From Comamonas_C sp026954015 (GTDB lineage: Bacteria; Pseudomonadota; Gammaproteobacteria; Burkholderiales; Burkholderiaceae_C): a stretch of DNA of 64,000 nt. A program made the translations under genes and the position numbers. The notes beneath the pieces are model-generated. The model saw only the letters and a program-made list of their open reading frames with translations. It did not search any database and was not told the origin of the DNA. The stretch covers positions 248,001-312,000 of the forward strand of contig JAPSFS010000002.1 of NCBI GenBank assembly GCA_035063785.1, given 5' to 3'. Position 1 is the stretch's first letter. Every line of letters begins with the position of its first letter. Shown here piece after piece: positions 21,767-30,527 of the stretch.

Positions 21767-24223
21767 CTACCGCCCGCGCGCCCTGGAAAACGCCGCCGCC
21801 ATCGCCGACGGTGCCTGCGCCTCACGTGCGTACGGTCGTGGCGTGGCGCGGCCCGCGGGCTCGTGGCGGTTGTCGCGCGGAGCGTCGCGCCGGAGCGCGG
21901 GGGCGTCCAGCTTCATCGTGAGGCTGATGCGCTTGCGGGCTGCGTCCACCTCCAGCACCTTCACCTTCACGATCTGGCCGGTCCTGACGACTTCGCGCGC
22001 GTCGCGCACGAAGCGGTGCGCGAGCTGGCTCACGTGCACCAGTCCGTCCTGATGCACGCCGAGGTCCACGAAGGCGCCGAAGGCGGCGACGTTGCTCACC
22101 GTGCCTTCGAGCACCATGCCCGCCGCCAGGTCGGCGATGCCGTGCACGTCCGCGTTCAGACGCGCCACCTGAAAGTGCGGGCGCGGGTCGCGGCCGGGTT
22201 TTTCCAGCTCCGCGAGGATGTCGCGCACCGTGATCGCGCCGAAGCGCTCGGTGGCGAACTGCTCGGGGCGCAGGCTCTTGAGCACGTCGGGGTGGCCCAT
22301 GAGCTGGTCGATGGGTTTGCCGGTCCGGGCAATGATTTGCTCGACCACCGGATAGGTCTCGGGGTGCACGCCGGTCATGTCCAGCGGGTTGTCGCCGCCG
22401 CGGATGCGCAGGAAGCCCGCACTCTGCTCGAAGCTGCGCGGCCCCAGGCCGCTCACCTGCAGCAGTTGCTGGCGGTTCTGGAACGCGCCGTGCTGCTCGC
22501 GCCAGCGCACCATGGCCTTGGCGACGCCGGGTGTCAGGCCCGAGACGCGCGCCAGCAGCGGGCTGCTGGCGGTGTTCAGGTCCACGCCCACGCCGTTCAC
22601 GCAGTCTTCGACCACGGCGTCCAGCGTGCGGGCGAGCTCGCCCTGGTTCACGTCGTGCTGGTACTGGCCCACGCCTATGCTCTTGGGGTCGATCTTCACG
22701 AGCTCGGCCAGCGGGTCCTGCAGGCGCCGTGCGATGCTGGCCGCGCCGCGCAGGCTCACGTCCACGTCGGGCAGTTCCTGGCTGGCGTATTCGCTGGCCG
22801 AATACACCGAAGCACCGGCTTCGCTGACAACTACCTTTTGTATAGCTGCCCGCGCTTGCCCATCAAGCGCTGGAGGCGTTTTTTGTATCAAATTGATGAG
22901 ATCGGCCGCAAGCCGGTCGGTCTCGCGGCTGGCGGTGCCGTTGCCGATGGCGATGAGCTGCACGCCGTGCCGCGCGACGAGCGCGGCCAGCGTGTGCAGG
23001 CTGCCGTCCCAGTCGCGGCGCGGCTCGTGCGGGTAGATGGTGGCGGTCTCCACGAGCTTGCCGGTGGTGTCCACCACGGCCACCTTCACGCCCGTGCGGA
23101 TGCCGGGGTCCAGCCCCATCACCACCTTCTGCCCGGCGGGCGCGGCCAGCAGCAGATCGCGCAGGTTGTCGGCAAAGACCTTGATCGCCACCTGCTCGGC
23201 GGCCTCGCGCAGGCGGGCGAAGAGGTCGCGCTCGATCGAGAGGCTGAGCTTCACGCGCCAGGTCCAGGCCACGCACTTGCGCAGCAGGTCGTCGGCGGCG
23301 CGGCCCTGGTGGCTCCAGCGCAGGTGCAGCGCAATGCGGCCTTCGGCCAGGCTGGGGGTGTTGCTCCTTCCCCCGCTGGGGGAAGGTGGGGATGGGGGCT
23401 GGCTGGGCACGGCGGACGCGGTTGACCCCCACCCCGGCCCTCCCCCAGCGGGGGAGGGAGCGGGTTCGGGCAGCACCAGCTTGGCGTCGAGGATTTCAAG
23501 CTGCCGCCCGCGGAACACCGCCAGCGCCCGGTGGCTGGGCACGCGGGCGATGGGCTCGTCGTAGTCGAAGTAGTCGCGGAACTTCGCCACCTCGGGGTCG
23601 TGCTCGTTCCTGCCGGGAGCAAGCCGGCTTTGCAGCAGGCCCACGTCCCAGAGCCAGGCGCGCAGGTGCTGCACCAGCGCCGCGTCCTCGGCCCAGCGCT
23701 CCGAGAGGATGTCGCGCACGCCATCCAGCACCGCGGCCACGGTGGAAAAGTCCGGCCCCGGCCTGCCGTCGTCCAGCGTCTCGGCGGGGCGCAGGTAGGC
23801 CTGCGCCTGCGCGGCGGGATCCAGCGCCGGGTCGGCCCAGAGCTGGTCGGCCAGCGGCTGCAGGCCGCATTCGCGCGCGATCTGGCCCTTGGTGCGGCGC
23901 TTGAGCTTGTAGGGCAGGTACAGGTCTTCCAGCTCCTGCTTGGTCGGCGCGGCCTCGATCGCGGCGGCGAGCTGCGGCGTGAGCCTGCCCTGCTCGTCGA
24001 TCGCCTTGGTCACCGCCGCGCGGCGCAGCGCCAGCTCGCGCAGGTAGGCCAGGCGCGCCTCCAGCTCGCGCAGCTGCACGTCGTCCAGACCCCCGGTGGC
24101 CTCCTTGCGGTAGCGGGCGATGAAGGGCACCGTCGCGCCTTCGTCGAGCAGCGCGATGGCCACGTTGGCCTGGGTTTCGGAAATGCGGATTTCAGCGGCC
24201 AGTTGCCGCGCGATGCTGGTCAT
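21767..24223 (-). CDS. tex: Tex, RNA-binding transcription accessory protein
   Basis: 818 residues from ATG 24223 (MTSIARQLAAEI). In order: an N-terminal helical Tex domain with ALLDEGATVPFIARYRKEATGGLDD, a YqgF/RuvX-like nuclease-fold domain (MGLDPGIRTGVKVAVVD), the diagnostic ARRLQDPLAELVKIDPKSIG, a helix-hairpin-helix pair (NTASSPLLARVSGL), and a C-terminal S1 domain (GMVLEGTVSNVAAFGAFVDLG). Compared with the familiar Tex sequence it carries two in-frame insertions: about 33 residues rich in Pro, Ser and Gly between the N-terminal and YqgF domains (encoded near 23363-23460), and about a dozen residues within the YqgF domain (near 22836-22892). Both match interspersed palindromic repeats. 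No stop is introduced, so the protein is probably functional. Confidence 0.95.
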   Translation of the reverse strand: MTSIARQLAAEIRISETQANVAIALLDEGATVPFIARYRKEATGGLDDVQLRELEARLAYLRELALRRAAVTKAIDEQGRLTPQLAAAIEAAPTKQELEDLYLPYKLKRRTKGQIARECGLQPLADQLWADPALDPAAQAQAYLRPAETLDDGRPGPDFSTVAAVLDGVRDILSERWAEDAALVQHLRAWLWDVGLLQSRLAPGRNEHDPEVAKFRDYFDYDEPIARVPSHRALAVFRGRQLEILDAKLVLPEPAPSPAGGGPGWGSTASAVPSQPPSPPSPSGGRSNTPSLAEGRIALHLRWSHQGRAADDLLRKCVAWTWRVKLSLSIERDLFARLREAAEQVAIKVFADNLRDLLLAAPAGQKVVMGLDPGIRTGVKVAVVDTTGKLVETATIYPHEPRRDWDGSLHTLAALVARHGVQLIAIGNGTASRETDRLAADLINLIQKTPPALDGQARAAIQKVVVSEAGASVYSASEYASQELPDVDVSLRGAASIARRLQDPLAELVKIDPKSIGVGQYQHDVNQGELARTLDAVVEDCVNGVGVDLNTASSPLLARVSGLTPGVAKAMVRWREQHGAFQNRQQLLQVSGLGPRSFEQSAGFLRIRGGDNPLDMTGVHPETYPVVEQIIARTGKPIDQLMGHPDVLKSLRPEQFATERFGAITVRDILAELEKPGRDPRPHFQVARLNADVHGIADLAAGMVLEGTVSNVAAFGAFVDLGVHQDGLVHVSQLAHRFVRDAREVVRTGQIVKVKVLEVDAARKRISLTMKLDAPALRRDAPRDNRHEPAGRATPRPYAREAQAPSAMAAAFSRARGR
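22836..22892 (-). repeat. Comamonadaceae-type interspersed repeat inside tex, copy 3
   Basis: On the plus strand it reads TTTTGTATAGCTGCC, then GCGCTTG-CCCAT-CAAGCGC (perfect arms 22852-22858 and 22864-22870), then TGGAGGCG and TTTTTTGTATCAAAT. It is translated in the tex frame as roughly IQKTPPALDGQARAAIQ, between two conserved strands of the YqgF domain. Confidence 0.8.
23363..23460. repeat. Two inverted copies of a C/G-run palindrome inside tex
   Basis: Unit 1 has the palindrome CCTTCCCCC-GCT-GGGGGAAGG (23366-23386), followed by GTGGGGATGGGGGCTGG. Unit 2 is the mirror image: GACCCCCACCCCGG, then CCCTCCCCC-AGC-GGGGGAGGG (23438-23458). The two units face each other, about 20 bp apart. The whole block is in the tex frame and encodes a Pro/Gly/Ser-rich linker. 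I recognise the unit as a common short repeat of Burkholderiales genomes. Confidence 0.8.
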
Positions 24224-24384
24224 GCGGGGAAAAAAGGGGATGGGTCCGTGAAAGGGCGGCAAGTGTGCCATGCGCGCGGGAAGCGCCCTGCGTGTAACGC
24301 TATGATCCCGCCGCCCGTGCGGCCTGCTCCCCGCCTGCGCCGTGCGGACGGAATCCCCAGCAGCGTCTTACCGCCCCCAAGCGC

Positions 24385-25815
24385 ATGCCCTTGCCCCAAG
24401 CCCAGTTGCGCGTTGGCGCGCTCACCGCCCTGGTGGTCGGCTCGATGGTGGGCGGCGGCATCTTCTCCATCCCGCAGAACACGGCCGCGAGCGCGGGCGT
24501 GGGTGCCACGGCCATCGCCTGGTCGATCACCGGGGTGGGCATGCTGGCGCTGGCCTTCGTGTTCCTCAACCTCGCGCTGCGCGAGCCGGGGCTCGATTCG
24601 GGCATCTACGCCTACGCGCGCGCCAGCTTCGGCCCGTTCACCGGGTTCAGCTCCGCCTGGGGCTACTGGTTCATGGCGGCGCTGGGCAACGTGGGCTACT
24701 ACGTGCTGCTGTTCAGCACCCTGGGGCACTACTGGCCCGCGTTCGGCGACGGCAACACGCCACTGGCCGTGGGCTGCGCCTCGCTCATGCTCTGGAGCAC
24801 GCACGCGCTGGTGCTGCGCGGCGTGCGCGAGGCGGCGCTCATCAACCAGGTCACCACCGTTGCCAAGCTGCTGCCGCTGCTCGCGTTCGTGCTCATCGTG
24901 GCGCTGGCGTTCCAGGCGCCGGTGTTTACCGCCGACGTGTGGGGCCGCGCCAACCCGCAACTGGGCAGCGTGCTGGAGCAGGTGCGCGGCATGATGCTCG
25001 TCACCGTGTGGGTGTTCATCGGCGTGGAGGGTGCAAGCGTCTATTCGGCCCACGCGGCGCGGCGCGCGGACGTGGGCCGCGCCACGCTCGCGGGCTTCGT
25101 GTTCGTGCTGGCGCTGCTGGTGGCGGTGAGTCTGCTCTCGATGGGCGTGATGGCGCAGCCTGCGCTGGCGCAGCTCAAGAACCCGTCGATGGCCTATGTG
25201 CTTGAACATGTCATCGGGCCCCGGGGCGCGCTGCTCATCAGCGTGGGGCTGCTGATCTCGCTCTCGGGCGCGCTGCTCTCGTGGCTCATGCTCTCGGCCG
25301 AGACGCTGTACGCGGCCGCGCGCGACGGCGCCGCGCCCGACTGGCTCGCGCGTGAGAATGCGCGCGGCGCACCGGCCAGCGCGCTGTGGCTCACGAGCGG
25401 CTGCGTGCAGCTCTTTCTGCTGCTCACGCTCTGGAGCAACTCCACCTACCTCTCGCTCGTCAACCTCGGCACCGCCATGGTGCTGCTGCCCTACACCTGG
25501 GCCGCGGGGCATGCGCTGCGCATCGCGCTGCGCGGCGAGCGCTACCACCCCGGCGAGGGCGGGCGGCGCCGGCGCGACGCCGCGCTGTCGCTGCTGGCAC
25601 TGGCGTACGCGCTGTGGCTGGTGTACGCCGGCGGCGTCAAGTACCTGCTGCTGGGCGCGCTGCTGTACACGCCCGGTGCGCTGCTGTATGCGTGGGCGCG
25701 GCGCGCGCAGGGCAGGGCGGTGTTCACGCGGCGCGAATGGGTCGGTTTCGCGGGGCTGCTGGCGGCTGCGGCAGTGGCGGCGCTGGGCCTGCGCCTGGGC
25801 TGGCTGGGCCTGTAA
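24385..25815 (+). CDS. APC-family basic amino acid/polyamine antiporter
   Basis: 476 residues with about 12-13 membrane segments. The first segment carries the APC signature VGSMVGGGIFSIPQNTA (about 18-34), and a later stretch VWVFIGVEGASVYSAHA fits helix 6. The pattern agrees with ArcD-type arginine/ornithine or lysine exchangers. No arginine deiminase genes are adjacent, but a large Orn/Lys/Arg decarboxylase lies 13 kb downstream. A functional link between them is speculative. Confidence 0.88.
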   Translation: MPLPQAQLRVGALTALVVGSMVGGGIFSIPQNTAASAGVGATAIAWSITGVGMLALAFVFLNLALREPGLDSGIYAYARASFGPFTGFSSAWGYWFMAALGNVGYYVLLFSTLGHYWPAFGDGNTPLAVGCASLMLWSTHALVLRGVREAALINQVTTVAKLLPLLAFVLIVALAFQAPVFTADVWGRANPQLGSVLEQVRGMMLVTVWVFIGVEGASVYSAHAARRADVGRATLAGFVFVLALLVAVSLLSMGVMAQPALAQLKNPSMAYVLEHVIGPRGALLISVGLLISLSGALLSWLMLSAETLYAAARDGAAPDWLARENARGAPASALWLTSGCVQLFLLLTLWSNSTYLSLVNLGTAMVLLPYTWAAGHALRIALRGERYHPGEGGRRRRDAALSLLALAYALWLVYAGGVKYLLLGALLYTPGALLYAWARRAQGRAVFTRREWVGFAGLLAAAAVAALGLRLGWLGL

Positions 25816-25901
25816 CCCTGCGCCAGCCTGCGCGGCGGTTCGTCGCTATGATGGCGCGCTGCCGGTGCCAGCGCGCGCTGCCGCTGGCGCACAAGCTCTT
25901 C

Positions 25902-27305
25902 ATGGATAGCCCCACCCCCGCCGCGGACGACGCACCCGACACCCCGCCGGTACCGCGGGTGCGCATCTTCCTCGTGATCGCGCTGGCGCTGTTGATGATG
26001 TCGATCGACTCGACCATCGTCGCCACCGCGCTGCACGCGCTGCAGCACGGGCTGAACACCACGATCAACTGGGCAGGCTGGACGCTCACCGCCTACGCGC
26101 TGGGCTTCGTCGTGGCCATCCCCATCACCGGCAAGCTCAGCGAACGCTACGGGCGCAGGCGTGTGTTCATCGCGTCGGTGCTGGTCTTCACGCTCGCCTC
26201 GCTGCTGTGCGGGCTGGTGGGCAACATCTACCTGCTGATCGCGCTGCGCATCGTGCAGGCGGCGGGCGGCGCGGGCTTCACGCCGTCGGCCACCGGCATC
26301 ATCGTGGACCACTTCGGCAGCGCGCGCGACCGCGCGGTGAGCCTGTTCGGCAGCATCTTCCCCATCGGCGCCATGATCGGCCCGATCTTTGGCGGCCTGT
26401 TCGTGCAGTACTGGGACTGGCGCGGCGTATTCCTCGTGAACGTGCCGATCGGGCTGGCGATCCTGTTCTTCGCCTGGCGCCTGATTCCGCACGACCGCAA
26501 CCAGTACCGGCAGGCCGCGGGGCTGGACTTCCTCGGCATGGGGCTGCTCGCGGTCTGCGTGCTCGGCGGCATGCTGGGCGTGAACTACCTGGGCGAGCGG
26601 GGCGTATCCGTGTTTGCGCCGGTGGTCTGGGTGCCGCTCGTGGTGTCCGTGCTGGCGGGCTGGGCCTTCGTGCGCCACCTGCGCCGCAGCGCCGAGCCCT
26701 TCATCGAGCCGCGCCTGCTCTTCGGCCCCGATTTCGGCGTGGTGAACCTTGTGAACGTCGTGCTCGGCGGCATCCCGGTGGGCGCCATCGTGCTGGCACC
26801 GCTGTATGCCACCAACCGCTACGGCATCGACGCGCTCTCGGCGGGCTCGCTGCTCATCGCGCAGGGACTGGCGTCGGTGGTGTTCTCGGTGCTGGCGGTG
26901 CTCGTGCTGCGGCGCACGGGCTACCGCAGGCCGATCGCCGTGGGTGGCGTGATCACGGCGGTGGGGCTGCTGCTGCTGGCGGTGGCGCCGCAGGGCGGCG
27001 TCACGCCGTATGTGTGGCTGGCGGGCTCGGCGCTGCTCGTGGGCATGGGCATAGGCATCATCAACCCGGCCAGCCGCAACGCGGGTCTGCAGCTGGCGCC
27101 GCGGCAGGCGTCGTCCCTCGCGGCCATGCGCTCGATGTTCATGCAGACCGGCACCATCCTCTCGGTGGCGCTGGCCACCGCGGTGCTCGCGGCGGTGGAC
27201 GATCCGGGCATGGCGCAGGCCTGGATCTACGTGGCAACGGCGCTGCTGCTGGTGCTGGCGCTCACCCTGGTGCGCAAGGTGCCGGAGCACAAGGGCGCGT
27301 GGTGA
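25902..27305 (+). CDS. DHA2-type MFS drug exporter
   Basis: 467 residues from ATG 25902; an upstream in-frame ATG at 25848 is also possible and neither has a clear ribosome-binding site. The first helix contains LLMMSIDSTIVATALHAL (the DHA family motif D1), the loop has GKLSERYGRRRVF (motif A), and RIVQAAGGAGFTPSATG fits motif C-like helices. The count of segments points to 14. It probably exports small toxic compounds by proton antiport. It runs in the same direction as the permease upstream, 86 bp apart. Confidence 0.88.
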   Translation: MDSPTPAADDAPDTPPVPRVRIFLVIALALLMMSIDSTIVATALHALQHGLNTTINWAGWTLTAYALGFVVAIPITGKLSERYGRRRVFIASVLVFTLASLLCGLVGNIYLLIALRIVQAAGGAGFTPSATGIIVDHFGSARDRAVSLFGSIFPIGAMIGPIFGGLFVQYWDWRGVFLVNVPIGLAILFFAWRLIPHDRNQYRQAAGLDFLGMGLLAVCVLGGMLGVNYLGERGVSVFAPVVWVPLVVSVLAGWAFVRHLRRSAEPFIEPRLLFGPDFGVVNLVNVVLGGIPVGAIVLAPLYATNRYGIDALSAGSLLIAQGLASVVFSVLAVLVLRRTGYRRPIAVGGVITAVGLLLLAVAPQGGVTPYVWLAGSALLVGMGIGIINPASRNAGLQLAPRQASSLAAMRSMFMQTGTILSVALATAVLAAVDDPGMAQAWIYVATALLLVLALTLVRKVPEHKGAW

Positions 27306-27321
27306 GCGCGCAGCCGCCAGG

Positions 27322-27915
27322 TCAGGCGGCGAGCTTGCCCGCCACGTCCACGAGGCGGCGCGTCTGGTAGCGGATCACGTCCTGCACCTCGTCGCTGACC
27401 GCGCCCATTTTGGCGCTGGCGCCGTAGGGGTTGCCCAGGCCTTTTAGCATCGCCGGGTCGGCGAAGCCCGGCGTCACGATCACCGCGCCCCAGTGCATGA
27501 AGGTGGTGTACAGGCCCAGCAGGGTCGACTCCTGCCCGCCGTGCAGGTTCTGCGCGCTGGTCATCGCGCTCACGGCCTTGCCGGCCAGCTTGCCCTGCTG
27601 CCAGATGGGGCCCAGCGTGTCGATGAAGGCGCGCATCTGGCTCGCCACGGTGCCAAAGCGCGTGGGTGCGCTGAACAGCCAGGCGTTGGCCCATTCCATG
27701 TCCTCGGGCGTGGCGATCGCGATCTGAGCCGTCTTCTGTGCCTGATCGTTCCAGGCCTGCACCGACTGCACCACCTCGGGCGGCGCGGTCTCGCGCACCT
27801 TGCGCAGGCGCACCTCGGCGCCCGCCTTGCGCGCGGCCTCGGCGGCCACCTCGGCCATCGCGTAATTGGTGCCGTAGGTGCTGTAGTAGACAACTGCGAG
27901 TCGAACCTGGCTCAT
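27322..27915 (-). CDS. WrbA-like NAD(P)H:quinone oxidoreductase
   Basis: 197 residues of flavodoxin-like fold. The FMN phosphate loop is YYSTYGTNYAMAEVA (10-24), the ring-binding loop is SAPTRFGTVASQMRAFID, and a third contact is SAQNLHGGQESTL. This is the WrbA layout, giving two-electron reduction of quinones. An excellent AAGGAGG precedes ATG 27915. It is divergent from a LysR gene across 108 bp, so it is the likely target of that regulator. Confidence 0.92.
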   Translation of the reverse strand: MSQVRLAVVYYSTYGTNYAMAEVAAEAARKAGAEVRLRKVRETAPPEVVQSVQAWNDQAQKTAQIAIATPEDMEWANAWLFSAPTRFGTVASQMRAFIDTLGPIWQQGKLAGKAVSAMTSAQNLHGGQESTLLGLYTTFMHWGAVIVTPGFADPAMLKGLGNPYGASAKMGAVSDEVQDVIRYQTRRLVDVAGKLAA

Positions 27916-28023
27916 GAACGTCCTCCTTGACGTAGTGAAGATATGTACCCTGACTATTATCGAGTCGAACGCGATTGATTATTAGTACGTGCTATTGCGC
28001 TGGATTGTCCCGAAAATGTAACG

Positions 28024-28935
28024 ATGCACGATTTGAACGACATGCTCTACTTTGCGGAGGTGGTGGAGCACGGCAGCTTTGCCGGCGCGGGCCGCTCCCT
28101 GGGTATCCCCAAATCCCGCCTGTCGCGCCGCGTGGCCGAGCTGGAGGCGCAGCTCGGCACCCGGTTGTTGCAGCGCACCACGCGCACGCTCTCGCTCACC
28201 GACGCGGGCAAGGCCTTCCTCACGCACTGCGCGGCGGTGCGTGAATCGGCGCAGGCCGCGGCCGACGCGGTGGCGCAGGTGCAGGCCGAGCCGCGCGGCA
28301 CGGTGCGCGTCACCTGCCCCGTCACGCTCGCGCAGACGCAACTGGCCGAGCAGCTGCCGCGCTACCTCGCCCAATGCCCGCAGGTGCGCCTGGAGGTGCA
28401 GGTGACGAACCGCGTCGTCAACGTGGTGGAAGAGGGCGTGGACGTGGCGCTGCGCGTGCGCTTGTCGGTGGACGACAGCGGTTCCATGGTCGTCAAGCGT
28501 CTCTACGAGGTCTGCCAGGTGCTCGTCGCGAGCCCCGCGCAGCTCAGGCGCCAGGGCACGCCCGCCACGCTGCAGGATCTGGAGGCGATGGACGTGCTTG
28601 CGCCCTCGGGCACCGAAGGCAGCGTGAGCGTGCGGCTCATCAGCCCGCAGGGGCGCCCGCAACTGGCCGAGCTCACGCCGCGCTGCGTGATCGACGACCT
28701 GCTGAGCCTGAAATTCGCCGCCGTCGCAGGCACCGGCCTGTGCTGGCTGCCGGACTACATGTGCGCCGCCGAACTGCGCGACGGCCGGCTCGTGCGCGTG
28801 CTGCCCGAATGGAGCCAGCCCAAGGCCATCGTGCACGCCGTCTTCGCGTCGCGTCGCGGCATGTCGCCCGCGGTGCGCAGCTTTCTCGACTTTCTGGAAA
28901 CCACGGTTCCGGCGCACCAGCTCGTCGAGACGTGA
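28024..28935 (+). CDS. LysR-family transcriptional regulator
   Basis: 303 residues. The N-terminal winged helix reads MLYFAEVVEHGSFAGAGRSL with KSRLSRRVAELEAQLGTRLLQ, and the effector domain starts at GTVRVTCPVTLAQ. Proteins of this type next to quinone reductase genes often respond to quinones or electrophiles. The shared 108-bp spacer with the flavoprotein gene is AT-rich and would hold both promoters and the LysR site. Confidence 0.93.
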   Translation: MHDLNDMLYFAEVVEHGSFAGAGRSLGIPKSRLSRRVAELEAQLGTRLLQRTTRTLSLTDAGKAFLTHCAAVRESAQAAADAVAQVQAEPRGTVRVTCPVTLAQTQLAEQLPRYLAQCPQVRLEVQVTNRVVNVVEEGVDVALRVRLSVDDSGSMVVKRLYEVCQVLVASPAQLRRQGTPATLQDLEAMDVLAPSGTEGSVSVRLISPQGRPQLAELTPRCVIDDLLSLKFAAVAGTGLCWLPDYMCAAELRDGRLVRVLPEWSQPKAIVHAVFASRRGMSPAVRSFLDFLETTVPAHQLVET

Positions 28936-29268
28936 CGCGGGCCCCGCTGTCCATGGATCCGTACGGCCATCCGTGAAAGGAGGCGACTAGTAGCCGCAAG
29001 GCACTGACGGATGTGCACCATGCCCGCTGATGGAGTCATGGCGCCAGGTAATTGTGGCCGGAGCTGCCACAGCCGAAGCCCTCGCTTGTTCGCGGGCTTC
29101 TTTGTTTCTGCTGTCTCCTGCGTGGCTGAAGATTGACGCTACCGCCGCTGCTGCGCCCATGGGCACCAGAGGGTTCATGCAGTCAAGCAGGCGGATCGAG
29201 CCGATTCTTGAGATGCCTCAGAAACGAGCGTTTGCGATCCTGTCCGGCCACCCGGGCTTCAGGCGAGG
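28936..29268. other. Gene-free stretch with one terminator-like hairpin
   Basis: 333 bp between the LysR gene and the convergent AsnC-type gene. A frame of 80 codons at 29030-29272 has no ribosome-binding site or recognisable similarity and was not called. The only structure seen is the hairpin at 29075-29108. Base composition becomes visibly more AT-rich from about 29.0 kb onward. Confidence 0.5.
29075..29108 (+). terminator. Rho-independent terminator-like hairpin
   Basis: GAAGCCC and GGGCTTC form 7 perfect pairs around a 12-nt loop and are followed by TTTGTTT. It lies about 140 bp downstream of the LysR gene in its direction of transcription. Confidence 0.6.
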
Positions 29269-29724
29269 CTAAATCGGCAAGCGGTTCGTCTGCTTGATGC
29301 CCTTCAGGGGGATCTCGGTAACGACGTTGCGCACCCCCTCGATCCTGGTGAGCGTCTCCATCTGGAACCGTTGGTAGTCGTCGAGATCCCTGGCGTAGAC
29401 GCGCAGGAGGTAGTCATAACCGCCGGCCATCAAATAGCACTCCAGCACCTCTGGTGCCGCTTCCATCTCTCTTGCAAAGTGCTCCACGGTCGTCTTGTCC
29501 TGACGATCCAGGGTGATGCGCACAAACGCCATAAACCCCAGGCCGACTTTCGCGGGGTTGACAAGCGCGGTGTAGCCTGCAATCACGCCCCGCTGCTTGA
29601 GCAACTGAATACGGCGCGAGCACGGCGTCGCCGACAGCCCCGCCTGTTCCGCCAATTCCGCGTTGGTCTGGCTTGAGTCGCGCTGTAGCGCGCGCAGGAT
29701 TCGTTTGTCTATCGTGTCGAGCAT
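29269..29724 (-). CDS. Lrp/AsnC-family regulator
   Basis: 151 residues from ATG 29724; the GTG one codon earlier is an alternative. The helix-turn-helix is LDTIDKRILRALQRDSSQTN with SATPCSRRIQLLKQRGVIAG. The RAM domain shows FMAFVRITLD, ECYLMAGGYDYLLRV and VRNVVTEIPLKGIKQT. It is divergent from a LysE-family exporter across about 180 AT-rich bp. Regulator plus exporter of this type usually control amino-acid efflux, so it probably activates the exporter when its substrate accumulates. Confidence 0.92.
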   Translation of the reverse strand: MLDTIDKRILRALQRDSSQTNAELAEQAGLSATPCSRRIQLLKQRGVIAGYTALVNPAKVGLGFMAFVRITLDRQDKTTVEHFAREMEAAPEVLECYLMAGGYDYLLRVYARDLDDYQRFQMETLTRIEGVRNVVTEIPLKGIKQTNRLPI

Positions 29725-29903
29725 CACTAGAATTTTTCACTACATAAGCGCTTTAATATAGTTATTACACCTAATTCATGCATTGATTATGGACAAATTT
29801 GAAAACGATATCTAGTGCACAGGCGCCACACTCCAGGCGGTCCTCGACCATGCAGTACCGGGTACGCAAACAGGTTCGCGAGGCCGTCCTTGAGGTGTTT
29901 CTT

Positions 29904-30527
29904 ATGCTTGAGATTTCGTGGCTGCCCTTCATCGCCGCTTCTGTATTCGTGATCCTCGTTCCGGGGCAGGATTTGACGCTTGTCATCTCGCGAGCGCTCT
30001 CGTGGGGTACGGGCGCGGGTGTGGAAACCGCCGCCGGTGTCAGCACGGGGCTGCTCGTGCACACCATCGTAGTCACGCTGGGTGTGGGGGCGCTGCTGCA
30101 AACATCGACCACGTTGCTTCTGGTCTTGAAGACAGGCGGGGCGCTCTATCTGGCGTACCTTGGCGTGATGCTGCTGCGTACCTCTGCCGAGCTGGATGTG
30201 TCGCAGGACGGGCATCCGCGCATTTCAGCATGGCGCACCTTCATGCAGGGTGCTGTGTCGAACATGTCCAATCCGAAGATCGTGCTCTTCTATCTGGCCT
30301 TTCTGCCGCAGTTCGTCCCCGCGAAGATGGCGCATCCCACGTTGGCTCTTTTTCTTCTGGGCACGACGTTCGCGGTTTTGACGTTCCTGATCAAGGCGCC
30401 GATCGCCGTGTTCGCGGGGCAGCTCTCAGCCTCGGTACGTCGCAATCCGCGCATTCTGGTTCGTGTCCACAAAGGCAGCGGCCTCGTCCTGCTCCTGCTG
30501 GGCGCCCTGCTGGTTTTTGAACACTGA
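29904..30527 (+). CDS. LysE/RhtB-family amino-acid exporter
   Basis: 207 residues from ATG 29904, which has GAGG at 29892-29895; the frame extends to ATG 29799 but the extra 35 residues are basic and not part of the fold. The family signature VFVILVPGQDLTLVISRAL is at residues 13-31 (usual form PGPN), followed by GVSTGLLVHT, FMQGAVSNMSNPKIVLFYLAFLPQF and six predicted membrane segments. It likely exports an amino acid or homoserine-like metabolite. Codon use looks less GC-biased than in its neighbours, which may reflect transfer. Confidence 0.9.
   Translation: MLEISWLPFIAASVFVILVPGQDLTLVISRALSWGTGAGVETAAGVSTGLLVHTIVVTLGVGALLQTSTTLLLVLKTGGALYLAYLGVMLLRTSAELDVSQDGHPRISAWRTFMQGAVSNMSNPKIVLFYLAFLPQFVPAKMAHPTLALFLLGTTFAVLTFLIKAPIAVFAGQLSASVRRNPRILVRVHKGSGLVLLLLGALLVFEH

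Noticed and set aside
23363..23460. Frameshift or assembly error in tex
   Set aside because: The insert has a length compatible with the frame, no stop codon, and both sides continue with exact Tex motifs, so it reads as a real in-frame insertion.
29030..29272. Plus-strand frame of 80 codons
   Set aside because: It spans a terminator hairpin, lacks a ribosome-binding site and shows no recognisable protein pattern.
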